This document shows positions 1 through 7,129 of a stretch of 30,541 nucleotides of DNA, piece after piece. Source of the DNA: JBBRTJ01 sp038244535 (GTDB taxonomy: Bacteria > Actinomycetota > Acidimicrobiia > Acidimicrobiales > Ilumatobacteraceae); assembly GCA_038244535.1 (NCBI GenBank), contig JBBRTJ010000039.1:1-30541 (forward strand). The letters are read 5' to 3'. Made by a program: the position numbers and the translations under genes. Positions within the stretch are counted from its first letter, which is position 1. Every line of letters begins with the position of its first letter. The notes beneath the pieces were generated by a model. It did not search any database, was not told the DNA's origin, and was given only the letters and a program-made list of their open reading frames with translations.

Positions 1-860
1 CCGAGGATCCGGTGGCCGTGGTCGCAGGCCTCGCCAAGGGCGCGGCCGTGGCCGCGATCGGTGATCGGACGTGGGCTCGCTTCCTGGTCGACCTCACGAG
101 CCAGATGCCGACCACCCGCTTCGGCAGGGCCGGCGAGGTCGTCGGTCCGATCCGTGCCCGCAAGGACGCCGCCGAGATCGCCGCCCTGCGAGCCGCTGGT
201 GCCGCAGCTGATCGCGTCGCCGCGCAGCTGCACGGTGGCCAGATCGCGCTCGTGGGCCGCACCGAGGCCGAGGTCTCGGCCGACCTGTCCGCCCGCCTCC
301 TGGCCGAGGGCCACGACCGCGTCAACTTCGCCATCGTGGCGGCCGCGGCCGACGCCGCCAGCCCTCATCACCACGCCGGCCCGTACGTCATCAAGGCCGG
401 TGACGTCGTGCTGTGCGACTTCGGGGGCACCATGGCGGGCTACTGCAGCGACATCACCCGCTGCGTCGTGGCCGGGGGGGTGGCCCCCACGACCGAGGTG
501 GCCGATGCCTACGCCGTCCTGCTCGACGCCCAGCAGGCCGCGGTGCGGGGCGCGGTCGTGGGCACGGCGTGCGAGGAGGTCGACGCCATCGCCCGGCGCC
601 GCATCGATGCCGCCGGCTGGGGCGAGCTGTTCTTCCACCGCACGGGCCACGGCATCGGCATGGAGGAGCACGAGGACCCCTACATCGTCAGCGGCAACGC
701 GACGCGCCTCGAACCAGGGCATGCCTTCAGCATCGAGCCCGGCATCTATGCCGCCGACCGTGGGTGGGGCATGCGCCTCGAGGACATCGTGGTGGCCACT
801 GAGTCGGGCCCCGAATCGATGAACCACGCGGTGCACGACCTGGTGGTCGTCGACGCCTGA
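1..860 (+). CDS. M24 family metallopeptidase (Xaa-Pro aminopeptidase/prolidase-like), 5' end outside window
   Basis: The catalytic 'pita-bread' domain of a dinuclear-metal aminopeptidase that removes N-terminal residues, typically before proline. The reading frame is open from base 3 to the TGA at 858-860 and continues upstream of the window, so only the C-terminal part of the protein is visible; the GTG at base 12 is internal. Numbering from that GTG, all five expected metal ligands are present: D136 (CDFGG), D147 (SDITR), H213 (HRTGHGIG), E242 (SIEPGIY) and E257 (RLEDIV). The cluster of His at 119-121 matches the substrate-side His of the family. The missing N-terminal part would be the creatinase-like domain. 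Family assignment is firm; whether it is a general Xaa-Pro peptidase, a dipeptidase or a creatinase relative cannot be told from this part. It converges on the Kelch gene. Confidence 0.93.
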   Translation, partial: EDPVAVVAGLAKGAAVAAIGDRTWARFLVDLTSQMPTTRFGRAGEVVGPIRARKDAAEIAALRAAGAAADRVAAQLHGGQIALVGRTEAEVSADLSARLLAEGHDRVNFAIVAAAADAASPHHHAGPYVIKAGDVVLCDFGGTMAGYCSDITRCVVAGGVAPTTEVADAYAVLLDAQQAAVRGAVVGTACEEVDAIARRRIDAAGWGELFFHRTGHGIGMEEHEDPYIVSGNATRLEPGHAFSIEPGIYAADRGWGMRLEDIVVATESGPESMNHAVHDLVVVDA

Positions 861-891
861 CCGCCGCTGCCTCACAACCGTTCCAGAACGC

Positions 892-940
892 CACTTTGCG
901 TCGCGTTGTTGCTGCTCTACGACAACGACGCGACGAAGTG
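892..940. terminator. Long hairpin between convergent genes, probable bidirectional terminator
   Basis: Left arm 892-896 plus 899-911 pairs with 923-935 plus 936-940. The inner 13-bp stem has one G-T wobble, the outer 5-bp stem (cactt/aagtg) is perfect, and a 2-nt bulge (897-898) separates them; the loop is 912-922. It lies in the 122-bp gap between the M24 peptidase (+) and the Kelch gene (-), so it can serve both. There is no long T tract, as is usual in high-GC actinobacteria. Confidence 0.6.
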
Positions 941-982
941 TTCGTCGGGACCGGGTCTCATCTCGAGATCAGCAGCTCGGCA

Positions 983-2047
983 TCAGCCGGGCAGGCCGAC
1001 GTACGCCCTTCGGATGTAGGGAGTCGGCGAGCCGCCGGTGTAGAAGAGCTTCGTCTGGTCGGTCTGCAGCACGGCCCCATAGCGGCCGTCGGGCAGCCCC
1101 CCGGGTACGGCCGACCACTGGTCGACCGTGGGGTCGTACTGCCAGAGCGTGTTCGTGCCCTTGTTGGGCGGGCTGTCGCCACCGGCGGTCAGGATCACGC
1201 AGTTGAACGTGAGCGTCGTCTGGGCGGTGTGCGAGCGCACGGCGGGCAGGTCGGCCTTGTGCACCCAGCCCAGCTCCGGCTGAGCCAGGTCGAGGGCGAG
1301 GACGCTCTTGAGCAGGATCGTGTTGAAGTCGACCGCGAGCCCGGTCTGGCCGCCGACGACGTAGAACACGTTGTTGAGCAGGGTCACCCCGAAGTGGTTG
1401 CGGCCTTCACCGACGGGCAAGGGCACGTCGGGCACCCAGCTCGAACCGGCGTCGACGTCAAGCGTCCAGTGGTCGACCTGCTCGCTGCGGTCGAGCGCGA
1501 GGCCACCCACGAAGTGCAGGGTTCGGCCCACCAGCGTCATGCTGCCCGAGCCCCGAGGGGCCGGAAGGGGCGGCGCCACCTGGTAGGTGTCGGTCTGGGT
1601 GTCGTACTTCCACACCTGCGTCGATCCGTAGTACTCGCACACGGGGTCGATGTTGCACACGAGGGACTTGTCAGGTCGAAAGCCACCGGCAAGGTAGATG
1701 TACCGATCGTCGACCACCGCCGAGGCGACGTGACTCATCTTGGCCGGAGTAGGCCGGGCCCGGGTGGTCCACGTGCCCGTCGTCGGGTCGAGCACGTCGA
1801 CCCTGTTGTTGTACCGCACGGGGTTGACGCCGAGGTAGCCGCCGATGAGGTAGAGCTTCCCGCCCACGAGGGCTCCGACGGCGTCGATGTGGCTGGTCGG
1901 TGCGAGGTTGACCATCCCACTCCACGACACGGTCGTGTAGGTCGCTGCCGCGGCGGTAGGCCGCGACGCGCCACTCGAGGGGCATGCCAGCACGACGACG
2001 GTTGCTGCGGTGACGCCGAGCGCGGTCAGCCATCGCCGGGACTCCAT
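983..2047 (-). CDS. Exported Kelch-repeat beta-propeller protein (putative lipoprotein)
   Basis: A 354-aa protein. The ATG at 2047 is chosen because a GGGAGG ribosome site lies about 9 nt upstream; an open frame continues 20 codons further but without a site. Residues 1-35 form a signal peptide (RR at 4-5, hydrophobic 7-21). Residues 19-22 (VLAC) resemble a lipobox, so Cys22 may carry lipid, but an ordinary signal-peptidase site at the following Ala run is also possible. The rest shows about six Kelch-type units, each with a GG pair after a hydrophobic strand and a later Tyr/Trp (for example YLIGG, YLAGG, FVGG, YVVGG, TAGG, YTGG), enough for a six-bladed propeller. Such proteins bind ligands or partners outside the membrane, or are galactose-oxidase-like; no catalytic residues can be identified. 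Function unknown. Confidence 0.85.
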   Translation of the reverse strand: MESRRWLTALGVTAATVVVLACPSSGASRPTAAAATYTTVSWSGMVNLAPTSHIDAVGALVGGKLYLIGGYLGVNPVRYNNRVDVLDPTTGTWTTRARPTPAKMSHVASAVVDDRYIYLAGGFRPDKSLVCNIDPVCEYYGSTQVWKYDTQTDTYQVAPPLPAPRGSGSMTLVGRTLHFVGGLALDRSEQVDHWTLDVDAGSSWVPDVPLPVGEGRNHFGVTLLNNVFYVVGGQTGLAVDFNTILLKSVLALDLAQPELGWVHKADLPAVRSHTAQTTLTFNCVILTAGGDSPPNKGTNTLWQYDPTVDQWSAVPGGLPDGRYGAVLQTDQTKLFYTGGSPTPYIRRAYVGLPG

Positions 2048-2191
2048 GACCTGTGTCCTCCCTGTAGACGAACGGGGGCACAAGCCGACTTCATCGTGAG
2101 CCCGCACCCAACTGAATCGAAGACGAGACAGTAGCGAGCCGATGATGGGGGCAACTCAGTGATGAGCCGAACGGCCCATCGCCGGGAGCCT

Positions 2192-2210
2192 TGAGCCGCT
2201 CGACGGCTCA
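2192..2210 (-). terminator. Hairpin at the end of the small lipoprotein gene
   Basis: Perfect 7-bp stem (2192-2198 with 2204-2210) and 5-nt loop. The right arm contains the TGA stop of the lipoprotein gene (2208-2210), so on the minus strand the stem starts at the stop codon. It is followed by the 144-bp gap before the Kelch gene, in which I see no further gene. Confidence 0.4.
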
Positions 2211-2858
2211 GCTGTTCGGGGGCTGAAGCTTGGTCTGGTCCACGTCGTCGGCGTACGCGGTCATGGTGACGAGCTTGTCGGCCGTGTCCCACAGGGCAAT
2301 GGCCCCGGTCTCGACCGCGCAGTAGGTCTCGGCTCCGGTCCCGACTGGGATGGTGACGCATTGCGCGGGCTGATCGGCGATGGTCTTGGTGGACGCCGCC
2401 GGGGTGCCACCGGAGCGGGCGTAGGTCACCCGCAGCGCCTTGGAGGGAGCCATGGCGTAGAACTCGGAGCTGACACCGGTGTCGCTGATTCGAGCCTCCT
2501 GCACGCCGTCCTCGCAGACCGAGGTGCTGACCGTGCAGGTCTGCTCGCTGTCACCTCGATAGAAGCTGACGTCACCGATCGTCACGGCGCTGTCGCTCCC
2601 GCTCTGCACGACGGTGGCCTTGGTCGCCACGTTGCCGAGGCGCCGGAGGATGTCGTAGCTGACGGTGAAGGAGTTGGTGTCGGCGGCCTCGAGTCGGGTG
2701 AGCACCGCATCGACGTCTTTGTTGCCCACGGGCGTGCCGGCCTCGCCTCCGAGGGGGAGGCGTTCTCCGAGTGAGGGACGCGGCCCGGTGACGCAACCGG
2801 ACAGGGCGACCGCCAGGACCAAGCCCCCCGTGACGAGCAGCGCACGGGCACGAGGCAC
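2208..2858 (-). CDS. Small secreted lipoprotein of unknown function
   Basis: 216 aa with a GTG start. A classic lipoprotein signal is present: Arg at 3 and 5, hydrophobic 7-20, lipobox LSGC with lipidated Cys22. The mature part (about 195 aa) is rich in Thr, Ser and Val, with a segment near residue 58 (FTVSYDILRR) and Cys residues in the middle (TCTVSTSVC) and late (CVTIP, YCAVE) that could form disulfides. The layout resembles LppX/LprG-like or sigma-regulator-type actinobacterial lipoproteins with a small beta-sheet domain, but I do not recognise the family. A TAGGGT box ends 6 nt before the GTG, so the transcript is likely leaderless. It is transcribed away from the membrane protein at 2891. 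Confidence 0.8.
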   Translation of the reverse strand: MPRARALLVTGGLVLAVALSGCVTGPRPSLGERLPLGGEAGTPVGNKDVDAVLTRLEAADTNSFTVSYDILRRLGNVATKATVVQSGSDSAVTIGDVSFYRGDSEQTCTVSTSVCEDGVQEARISDTGVSSEFYAMAPSKALRVTYARSGGTPAASTKTIADQPAQCVTIPVGTGAETYCAVETGAIALWDTADKLVTMTAYADDVDQTKLQPPNS

Positions 2859-2864
2859 CGGGGC

Positions 2865-2870
2865 ACCCTA
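2865..2870 (-). promoter_or_regulatory. -10 box (TAGGGT) of the small lipoprotein gene
   Basis: On the minus strand TAGGGT is followed by 6 nt and the GTG start, the spacing expected for a leaderless actinobacterial transcript. It overlaps the palindrome at 2869-2880 by two bases. No good -35 is visible. Confidence 0.5.
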
Positions 2871-2880
2871 CCGGCCGGTA
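2869..2880. promoter_or_regulatory. 12-bp perfect palindrome shared by two divergent promoters
   Basis: TACCGGCCGGTA. Its centre (2874.5) is exactly 16.5 bp from each of the two divergent GTG start codons (2858 on minus, 2891 on plus), and each end overlaps the TA of one -10 box. Placement suits an operator controlling both genes, although the central ccggccgg is not rare in such GC-rich DNA. Confidence 0.4.
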
Positions 2881-2884
2881 CGTT
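2879..2884 (+). promoter_or_regulatory. -10 box (TACGTT) of the membrane protein gene
   Basis: TACGTT followed by 6 nt and GTG at 2891; a mirror image of the divergent lipoprotein promoter. No ribosome site is present, which fits a leaderless transcript. Confidence 0.5.
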
Positions 2885-2890
2885 CTTCAC

Positions 2891-3751
2891 GTGATCAGCC
2901 TGGACGGCGCGACCGTGCTCCTGCAGTGGTCCACCGGCGGTCTGTTCTTCCTCTGGATCACCAGCCGCCATCGCCTCGCCGGTTTGGGTTACGGGTGGTT
3001 GTTGCGGGGCACGTACCTGATCATGGCGGTCGGAGCGCTCGTCGTCGGACTCGTCGTCGGGGTCGACCCGGTGCGCGAGGCCGCCAGCGCCGGGGTGGCG
3101 CTGGCCGTGGCGGCCGCGCTCGCCGTGTCGATCGCACGCAAGGGCGCGGGCGTCTCGGGGCAGCGGGCCGAGCACGATCGGCGCACGGCCCGGGTGGCGG
3201 CCATGACCGGCATCGAGCGCGATGCGGCACCGGGCGACGACACCGACAGGCCTGAGTTCAACCCTGCGCTCGACCTCCTCGCTCCGGCCATCGGGGCGAT
3301 CGGCCTCATCGCGGCCGGCTGGGCCGCGGCCGACGGCGGTCAGCAGGTCCTCGCCGTCGTGCGCACGATCATCGGGGCTGCGTTCCTCGGCTCGATCACC
3401 GACGCGATGCTGCTGGGGCACTGGTACCTCGTGCAGCCCGGGCTGCCGCGGCGCCTCCTCAGCGAGATGGTGCGCTGCGTGGCATGGGTGTGGCCGTTCG
3501 AGATCGTCGCCCTGCTGTGGCCGGTCGGGATGGTGAGCGTGATCAACGGCAGCATCGACGACGGCTGGGGCGGGATGCTCGGCTGGATGTGGGTGGGGTG
3601 CGCAGTCACCACGATCGTGCTGGTGTTCGTCACCGAGGCGGCGTTGAAGGAGCGGCAGTACTCGGCGGTGATGGCGGCCACGGGGCTGCTGTACCTCGCC
3701 ATCCTCATGGCGTTCGGCACCGATCTGGTGGCCCGCGCCACGCTGGCCTGA
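2891..3751 (+). CDS. Polytopic membrane protein of unknown function
   Basis: 286 aa, GTG start. I count seven to eight hydrophobic segments: about residues 9-24, 38-56, 62-80, 132-152, 156-178 (containing a GHWYLV motif), 194-216, 226-246 and 256-280. A polar, charged stretch at about 83-125 (many R, D, E) separates the third and fourth helices and probably faces the cytoplasm. The His in the GHWY motif and the Trp-rich helix after it could form a cofactor or substrate site, but no known transporter or enzyme signature is visible. It is divergent from a small lipoprotein gene and followed, 67 bp on, by ku; a shared function with either is not evident. Confidence 0.8.
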   Translation: MISLDGATVLLQWSTGGLFFLWITSRHRLAGLGYGWLLRGTYLIMAVGALVVGLVVGVDPVREAASAGVALAVAAALAVSIARKGAGVSGQRAEHDRRTARVAAMTGIERDAAPGDDTDRPEFNPALDLLAPAIGAIGLIAAGWAAADGGQQVLAVVRTIIGAAFLGSITDAMLLGHWYLVQPGLPRRLLSEMVRCVAWVWPFEIVALLWPVGMVSVINGSIDDGWGGMLGWMWVGCAVTTIVLVFVTEAALKERQYSAVMAATGLLYLAILMAFGTDLVARATLA

Positions 3752-3818
3752 CGCAACGCCCGACGTCCCCCTTGGCGTGCCGGTTGGCACGTGGGTCCAA
3801 GTGGGCAATCATGTGCGG

Positions 3819-4634
3819 ATGCCTCGGCCCATGTGGAGCGGCACCGTCAGCTTCGGACTGGTCACCATCCCGGTGAAGCTCTACAACGCGGTCAGCCGCA
3901 AGAACGTCTCGTTCAACCAGCTCGACGATCGCACGATGTCGCGCATCAAGCTCCGCAAGGTCTCGCCCGACACCGGCGACGAGGTTCCCGAGGAGCACAT
4001 CATCAAGGGGTACGAGATCGAGAAGGGCCGCTTCGTGCAGGTCGATCCCGACGAGCTCGAAGCCCTGCTCCCGGCCTCGACGCGGGCGATCGAGATCGAC
4101 GACTTCGTCGACCTCGCCTCGATCGACCCGATCTACTTCGATTCGCCGTACCACCTCGCGCCCGACAAGGCGCCGAAGCCCTACGCCCTGTTGGCCAAGG
4201 CGATGGAGGCCACGGGCAAGGTGGGGATAGCCACCATGGTGATGCGCAACAAGCAGTACCTGGCGGCCATCCGTGCTCGTGACGGCGTGCTCGAGCTGTC
4301 GACGATGGTGTGGGCCGACGAGGTGGTCACGCCCGAGAGCATCGACGAGCTGGCCGGCGTCCGTGAGATCGAGGTGAGCGATCGAGAGCTGGCCATGGCC
4401 CAGCAGCTCGTCGAATCGCTGGCCGGCGAGTTCGATCCCGAGCGCTACCGCGACACCTACCGCGAGCAGCTCCTCGACTTGATCAACCGCAAGGCCGAGG
4501 GCGAGGAGATCGTCCGGCCGGTGGCGGCGGCGAGCACGCCGGCCGTAATCGATCTCATGGCGGCACTCGAGGCGAGCGTCCAGGCGGCCAAGGCGGCCCG
4601 GGCGCGGCACCCGGCCGTGGCTAAGACCGCATAG
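3819..4634 (+). CDS. ku: Ku, non-homologous end-joining DNA end-binding protein
   Basis: 271 aa, the usual size of bacterial Ku. The N-terminus MWSGTVSFGLVTIPVKL is the family hallmark and fixes the start at ATG 3819; an upstream in-frame extension of 14 codons has no homology-like sequence. Residues 1-about 230 form the Ku core beta-barrel that rings DNA ends as a homodimer (conserved YYFDSPYHL-like segment at 106-113, KPYALL at 120-125, REQLLDLI at 215-222). The C-terminal tail (about 231-271) is short and Ala/Lys-containing, the part that in other Ku proteins recruits LigD. A stand-alone LigD-type polymerase gene starts 18 nt downstream, forming a repair operon. No obvious ribosome site; no promoter recognised in the 67 bp upstream. 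Confidence 0.96.
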   Translation: MPRPMWSGTVSFGLVTIPVKLYNAVSRKNVSFNQLDDRTMSRIKLRKVSPDTGDEVPEEHIIKGYEIEKGRFVQVDPDELEALLPASTRAIEIDDFVDLASIDPIYFDSPYHLAPDKAPKPYALLAKAMEATGKVGIATMVMRNKQYLAAIRARDGVLELSTMVWADEVVTPESIDELAGVREIEVSDRELAMAQQLVESLAGEFDPERYRDTYREQLLDLINRKAEGEEIVRPVAAASTPAVIDLMAALEASVQAAKAARARHPAVAKTA

Positions 4635-4652
4635 GCGCGGTCGAGTCGGCTG

Positions 4653-5555
4653 GTGGCGCCGAACGCAGTGTCGGTCGACGTCGGCGGGCGGCAGCTCTCG
4701 CTGTCGAACCTCGACAAGGTGCTGTACCCCGCCGCGGGGTTCACCAAGGGTGAGGTCATCGACTACTACGCCCGCATCGCGCCCGCCGCGCTCGCGCACC
4801 TCGCCGGCCGGTGCATCACGTTCAAGCGCTACCCCAACGGTGTGGACGGCTCGTTCTTCTTCGAGAAGCGGTGCCCGCAGCACCGCCCCGACTGGGTCCC
4901 GGTCGCCATCGGGCCCGGCGACCGCAAGGGCGGGGTGGCCTACTGCCTGCTCGAGGAACCGGGCGCGCTGGTGTGGGCAGCCAACCTCGCCGCCCTCGAG
5001 CTCCATGCGCCGATGGCGTTGGCCGCCGACCTCGACACGCCCACGATGGTCGTGTTCGACCTCGATCCGGGACCACCGGCCGGCATCCCCGAGTGCGCTC
5101 GGGTCGCGCTGGCCATTCGCGACGTGCTCGAGGCGGTGGGACTCGAGGGCTGGGTGAAGACCAGTGGCTCGAAGGGGCTGCAGCTGTACGTGCCGCTCAA
5201 CACCCCGTGCACCCACGAGCATGCGTCGTCGTTTGCGCTGGCCGTGGGGCAGCTGCTCGAGCGGGATCGACCGCACGAGGTGCTGACGTCCATGGCGAAG
5301 GTCGAGCGTGCCGGCAAGGTGTTCGTCGACTGGAGCCAGAACAATCGCCACAAGACCACGATCGCGGTGTATTCGTTGCGCGCTCGCCCCCGGCCGACGG
5401 TGGCGACGCCGGTCACGTGGGACGAGGTGGTTGCCGCTGCAACCAACGATGTCGAGCTGCGGTTCGAGGCGAACGACGTGCTTGCCCGCGTCGAGCAGGA
5501 CGGCGACCTGTTCGCGCCTGTGCTCACGCTGGTGCAGTCGTTGCCGACGGCGTGA
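4653..5555 (+). CDS. Stand-alone LigD-type polymerase/primase domain (non-homologous end-joining polymerase)
   Basis: 300 aa, GTG start. The whole protein corresponds to the archaeo-eukaryotic-primase-type polymerase domain of LigD, which fills gaps and adds nucleotides (preferentially ribonucleotides) at breaks held by Ku. Catalytic aspartates are visible in FDLDPG (D136, D138) and VDWSQN (D226); the phosphate-binding SGSKGLQLY motif lies at 171-179, and the FKRYPNGVDG and FFEKRCP blocks at 57-66 and 69-75. There is no ligase or 3'-phosphoesterase domain fused to it, nor one in this window, so sealing must come from a ligase encoded elsewhere. Mycobacteria have both a fused LigD and separate Pol-domain proteins; this resembles the latter but sits directly behind ku. 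Confidence 0.94.
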   Translation: MAPNAVSVDVGGRQLSLSNLDKVLYPAAGFTKGEVIDYYARIAPAALAHLAGRCITFKRYPNGVDGSFFFEKRCPQHRPDWVPVAIGPGDRKGGVAYCLLEEPGALVWAANLAALELHAPMALAADLDTPTMVVFDLDPGPPAGIPECARVALAIRDVLEAVGLEGWVKTSGSKGLQLYVPLNTPCTHEHASSFALAVGQLLERDRPHEVLTSMAKVERAGKVFVDWSQNNRHKTTIAVYSLRARPRPTVATPVTWDEVVAAATNDVELRFEANDVLARVEQDGDLFAPVLTLVQSLPTA

Positions 5556-5625
5556 GGTGACGAGGCGGGACCAACTTGTGCGCCCAAGAGGCACCAGCGC
5601 CGCCTCGGCCGCACGAGCTGGGCGA

Positions 5626-5647
5626 CTGACGACGGCCCACTCGTCAG
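5626..5647. terminator. Weak hairpin between convergent genes
   Basis: 7-bp perfect inverted repeat (5626-5632 with 5641-5647) and 8-nt loop, overlapping the stop codon of the YjbR-like gene, in the 88-bp gap where the LigD-polymerase and YjbR-like genes converge. Short and without T run, so only a candidate. Confidence 0.25.
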
Positions 5648-6018
5648 GTCGGGGTGCGGGCGTCGAGCTCGGCGACGAGCTTCTTCAGCGCCACGTTGCG
5701 GTAGCTCTCGTCGATCCAGTCGCACAGAACGTCGACCGAAGGGCAGTCGCGGTGGTTCAGGCCGACGCTGACCCACCCTGCCCGGCCCAGCCCGTAGCCC
5801 GTTGGCGAGCAGGACGGGGAGCCGAGGGCGAGCTCGGCCGACTCTGGGATCTTCACCGCGATCGCCGGGTCGGGGGTGCCCTCCGGTCCGAGGAACACGA
5901 AGATCTTCTTGCCGACCTTGACCACGGGGTCGTCCCACGGAGCGTCGTCCCACGCCCCCGGGAACGTCAGCGCGTGGCCGTGCAGCCGGCGCAGCACGGC
6001 GTCGGTCTTCTTGCTCAC
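5644..6018 (-). CDS. MmcQ/YjbR family protein
   Basis: 124 aa. The GTG at 6018 is chosen because the homologous N-terminus begins there (KKTDAVLRRL, then ALTFPGAWDDAPWDDP) and because it overlaps the TGA of the upstream oxidoreductase by 4 nt (GTGA), implying translational coupling. Family features are visible: the LPG-like turn (FPGAW at 19-23), the VVKVGKKIFVFLG strand pair at 32-44 and the LVAELDAR C-terminal helix. The fold is CyaY-like and is usually annotated as possibly DNA-binding; biochemical function is not established. The open frame extends 75 codons upstream but only as the antisense-type shadow of the oxidoreductase gene. Confidence 0.88.
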   Translation of the reverse strand: MSKKTDAVLRRLHGHALTFPGAWDDAPWDDPVVKVGKKIFVFLGPEGTPDPAIAVKIPESAELALGSPSCSPTGYGLGRAGWVSVGLNHRDCPSVDVLCDWIDESYRNVALKKLVAELDARTPT

Positions 6019-6983
6019 GGGATGAGCAGGACGCGCCCGAAGGCCCGTCGGCTTTCGATGTAGCGATGGGCGTCGGCGGCATCGGCCAGCGGGAAGGTTC
6101 GGTCGATCACCACCTCGAGCTCGCCCGAGGCCACGCGGCCGATGAGCCCGTCGATCATGGCGTGCGTTCGGGCATGGTTCACCGCCATCTCGGCGCCGAG
6201 GAAGACCCCGGTGATCGAACCGTTCTTCTGCATGATCGGCCACACGGCGGGCGGGCGTTCCTCACGTCCGGCCTGGCCCACCCAACTGATCCGGCCCCGG
6301 TAGGCGAGCGACGCGATGCTGCCTTCGAGCGTCTTGCCGCCAACCGGGTCGAGCACCAGGTCGACGCCCCGGCCGTCGGTCAGCCGCAGCACCTCGCGGG
6401 CGACGTCGCTGGTGGCGTAGTTGATGCCGTGGTCCATGCCGAACTCGTGCAGGCGATCGAGGCGGTCGCTGCTGGAGGCGGTGGCCAGCACGGTGGCTCC
6501 GGCGGCCTTCGCCAACTGGATCGCGGCCAACCCCACCCCGCCCGCACCGGCTTGTACCAGCACGGTCTCGCCCGCGGTCAGGTGGCCGAACTCGAACAGG
6601 CAGTCGTCGGCGGTGCCGAACTCGATCGGGATGCCGGCGCCGACCTGGACGCTCATGGCGTCGGGCAGGCGCCACGCCGCACGGGCGGGGACGCTGACGA
6701 GCTCGGCGTGGGAGCCGAAGCCCATGGTGGCGACCGCCCGATCGCCGACGGCGAAGCCGGTGACGTCGTCGCCGATGGCGCGCACCGTGCCGGCGGCCTG
6801 GTAGCCGACGATGTGCGGGTCGGACGCCATGACGCCGCCCTGGCGGTGGAGGAGGTCGCCGCCCTGGATGCTCACGGCCCCCACTTCGATGAGCAGGCCA
6901 CCGGGGCGCACGACGGGATCGGGCACCTCCTCGTACCGGAACACCTCGGGACCGCCGGTCTGGGAGAACACTGCTGCCTTCAT
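6015..6983 (-). CDS. NADPH:quinone oxidoreductase-like zinc-free MDR dehydrogenase
   Basis: 322 aa. A medium-chain dehydrogenase/reductase of the quinone oxidoreductase branch: N-terminal GroES-like domain (about 1-125) and Rossmann domain with AGAGGVG at 145-151. The catalytic-zinc Cys/His set is absent, as expected for this branch. It reduces quinones or other alpha,beta-unsaturated carbonyls with NADPH; substrate unknown. The ATG at 6983 is preferred to an in-frame TTG at 6992 because a TAGGTT -10 box ends 7 nt before the ATG and overlaps that TTG. The last 4 nt overlap the start of the YjbR-like gene. Confidence 0.92.
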   Translation of the reverse strand: MKAAVFSQTGGPEVFRYEEVPDPVVRPGGLLIEVGAVSIQGGDLLHRQGGVMASDPHIVGYQAAGTVRAIGDDVTGFAVGDRAVATMGFGSHAELVSVPARAAWRLPDAMSVQVGAGIPIEFGTADDCLFEFGHLTAGETVLVQAGAGGVGLAAIQLAKAAGATVLATASSSDRLDRLHEFGMDHGINYATSDVAREVLRLTDGRGVDLVLDPVGGKTLEGSIASLAYRGRISWVGQAGREERPPAVWPIMQKNGSITGVFLGAEMAVNHARTHAMIDGLIGRVASGELEVVIDRTFPLADAADAHRYIESRRAFGRVLLIP

Positions 6984-6990
6984 GGCGCGC

Positions 6991-6996
6991 AACCTA
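6991..6996 (-). promoter_or_regulatory. -10 box (TAGGTT) of the quinone oxidoreductase gene
   Basis: On the minus strand TAGGTT, 7 nt, then ATG at 6983. No ribosome site intervenes, so a leaderless transcript is likely; this also decides the start codon. Confidence 0.5.
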
Positions 6997-7017
6997 GGCG
7001 CTCGGTGTCCGTGGTGC

Positions 7018-7049
7018 CGGGGTGGCCCGGTGGTGGGCGGGCCACCCCG
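7018..7049. promoter_or_regulatory. 12-bp perfect inverted repeat between the oxidoreductase and glutathione peroxidase genes
   Basis: Arms 7018-7029 and 7038-7049 are perfectly complementary, with an 8-nt spacer (7030-7037). It lies in the 146-bp divergent gap, upstream of the probable -35 region of the peroxidase gene and beyond the -10 box of the oxidoreductase gene. Two redox enzymes flank it, so a shared redox-responsive operator is a reasonable guess; a hairpin in a transcript is the alternative. Confidence 0.45.
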
Positions 7050-7060
7050 CTCCGCTCGGC

Positions 7061-7091
7061 TTGGGGGATCGGCGATGCAAGTCGTTATCTT
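7061..7091 (+). promoter_or_regulatory. Possible promoter of the glutathione peroxidase gene
   Basis: TTGGGG at 7061-7066 and TATCTT at 7086-7091 with a 19-bp spacer. This would start transcription near 7098 and give a leader of about 30 nt containing the strong GAGGAG ribosome site at 7115-7120. Confidence 0.35.
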
Positions 7092-7129
7092 CCTCGGGAC
7101 CCAACCCCACCTTCGAGGAGCATGAGGCC

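Noticed and set aside
896..5594. Long open frames antisense to the Kelch gene (896-2134, plus strand) and to ku/LigD-polymerase (3705-5594, minus strand)
   Set aside because: They are low-complexity Arg/Ala/Gly/His-rich translations mirroring high-GC genes, with no domain and no ribosome site; the opposite strand carries clear families.
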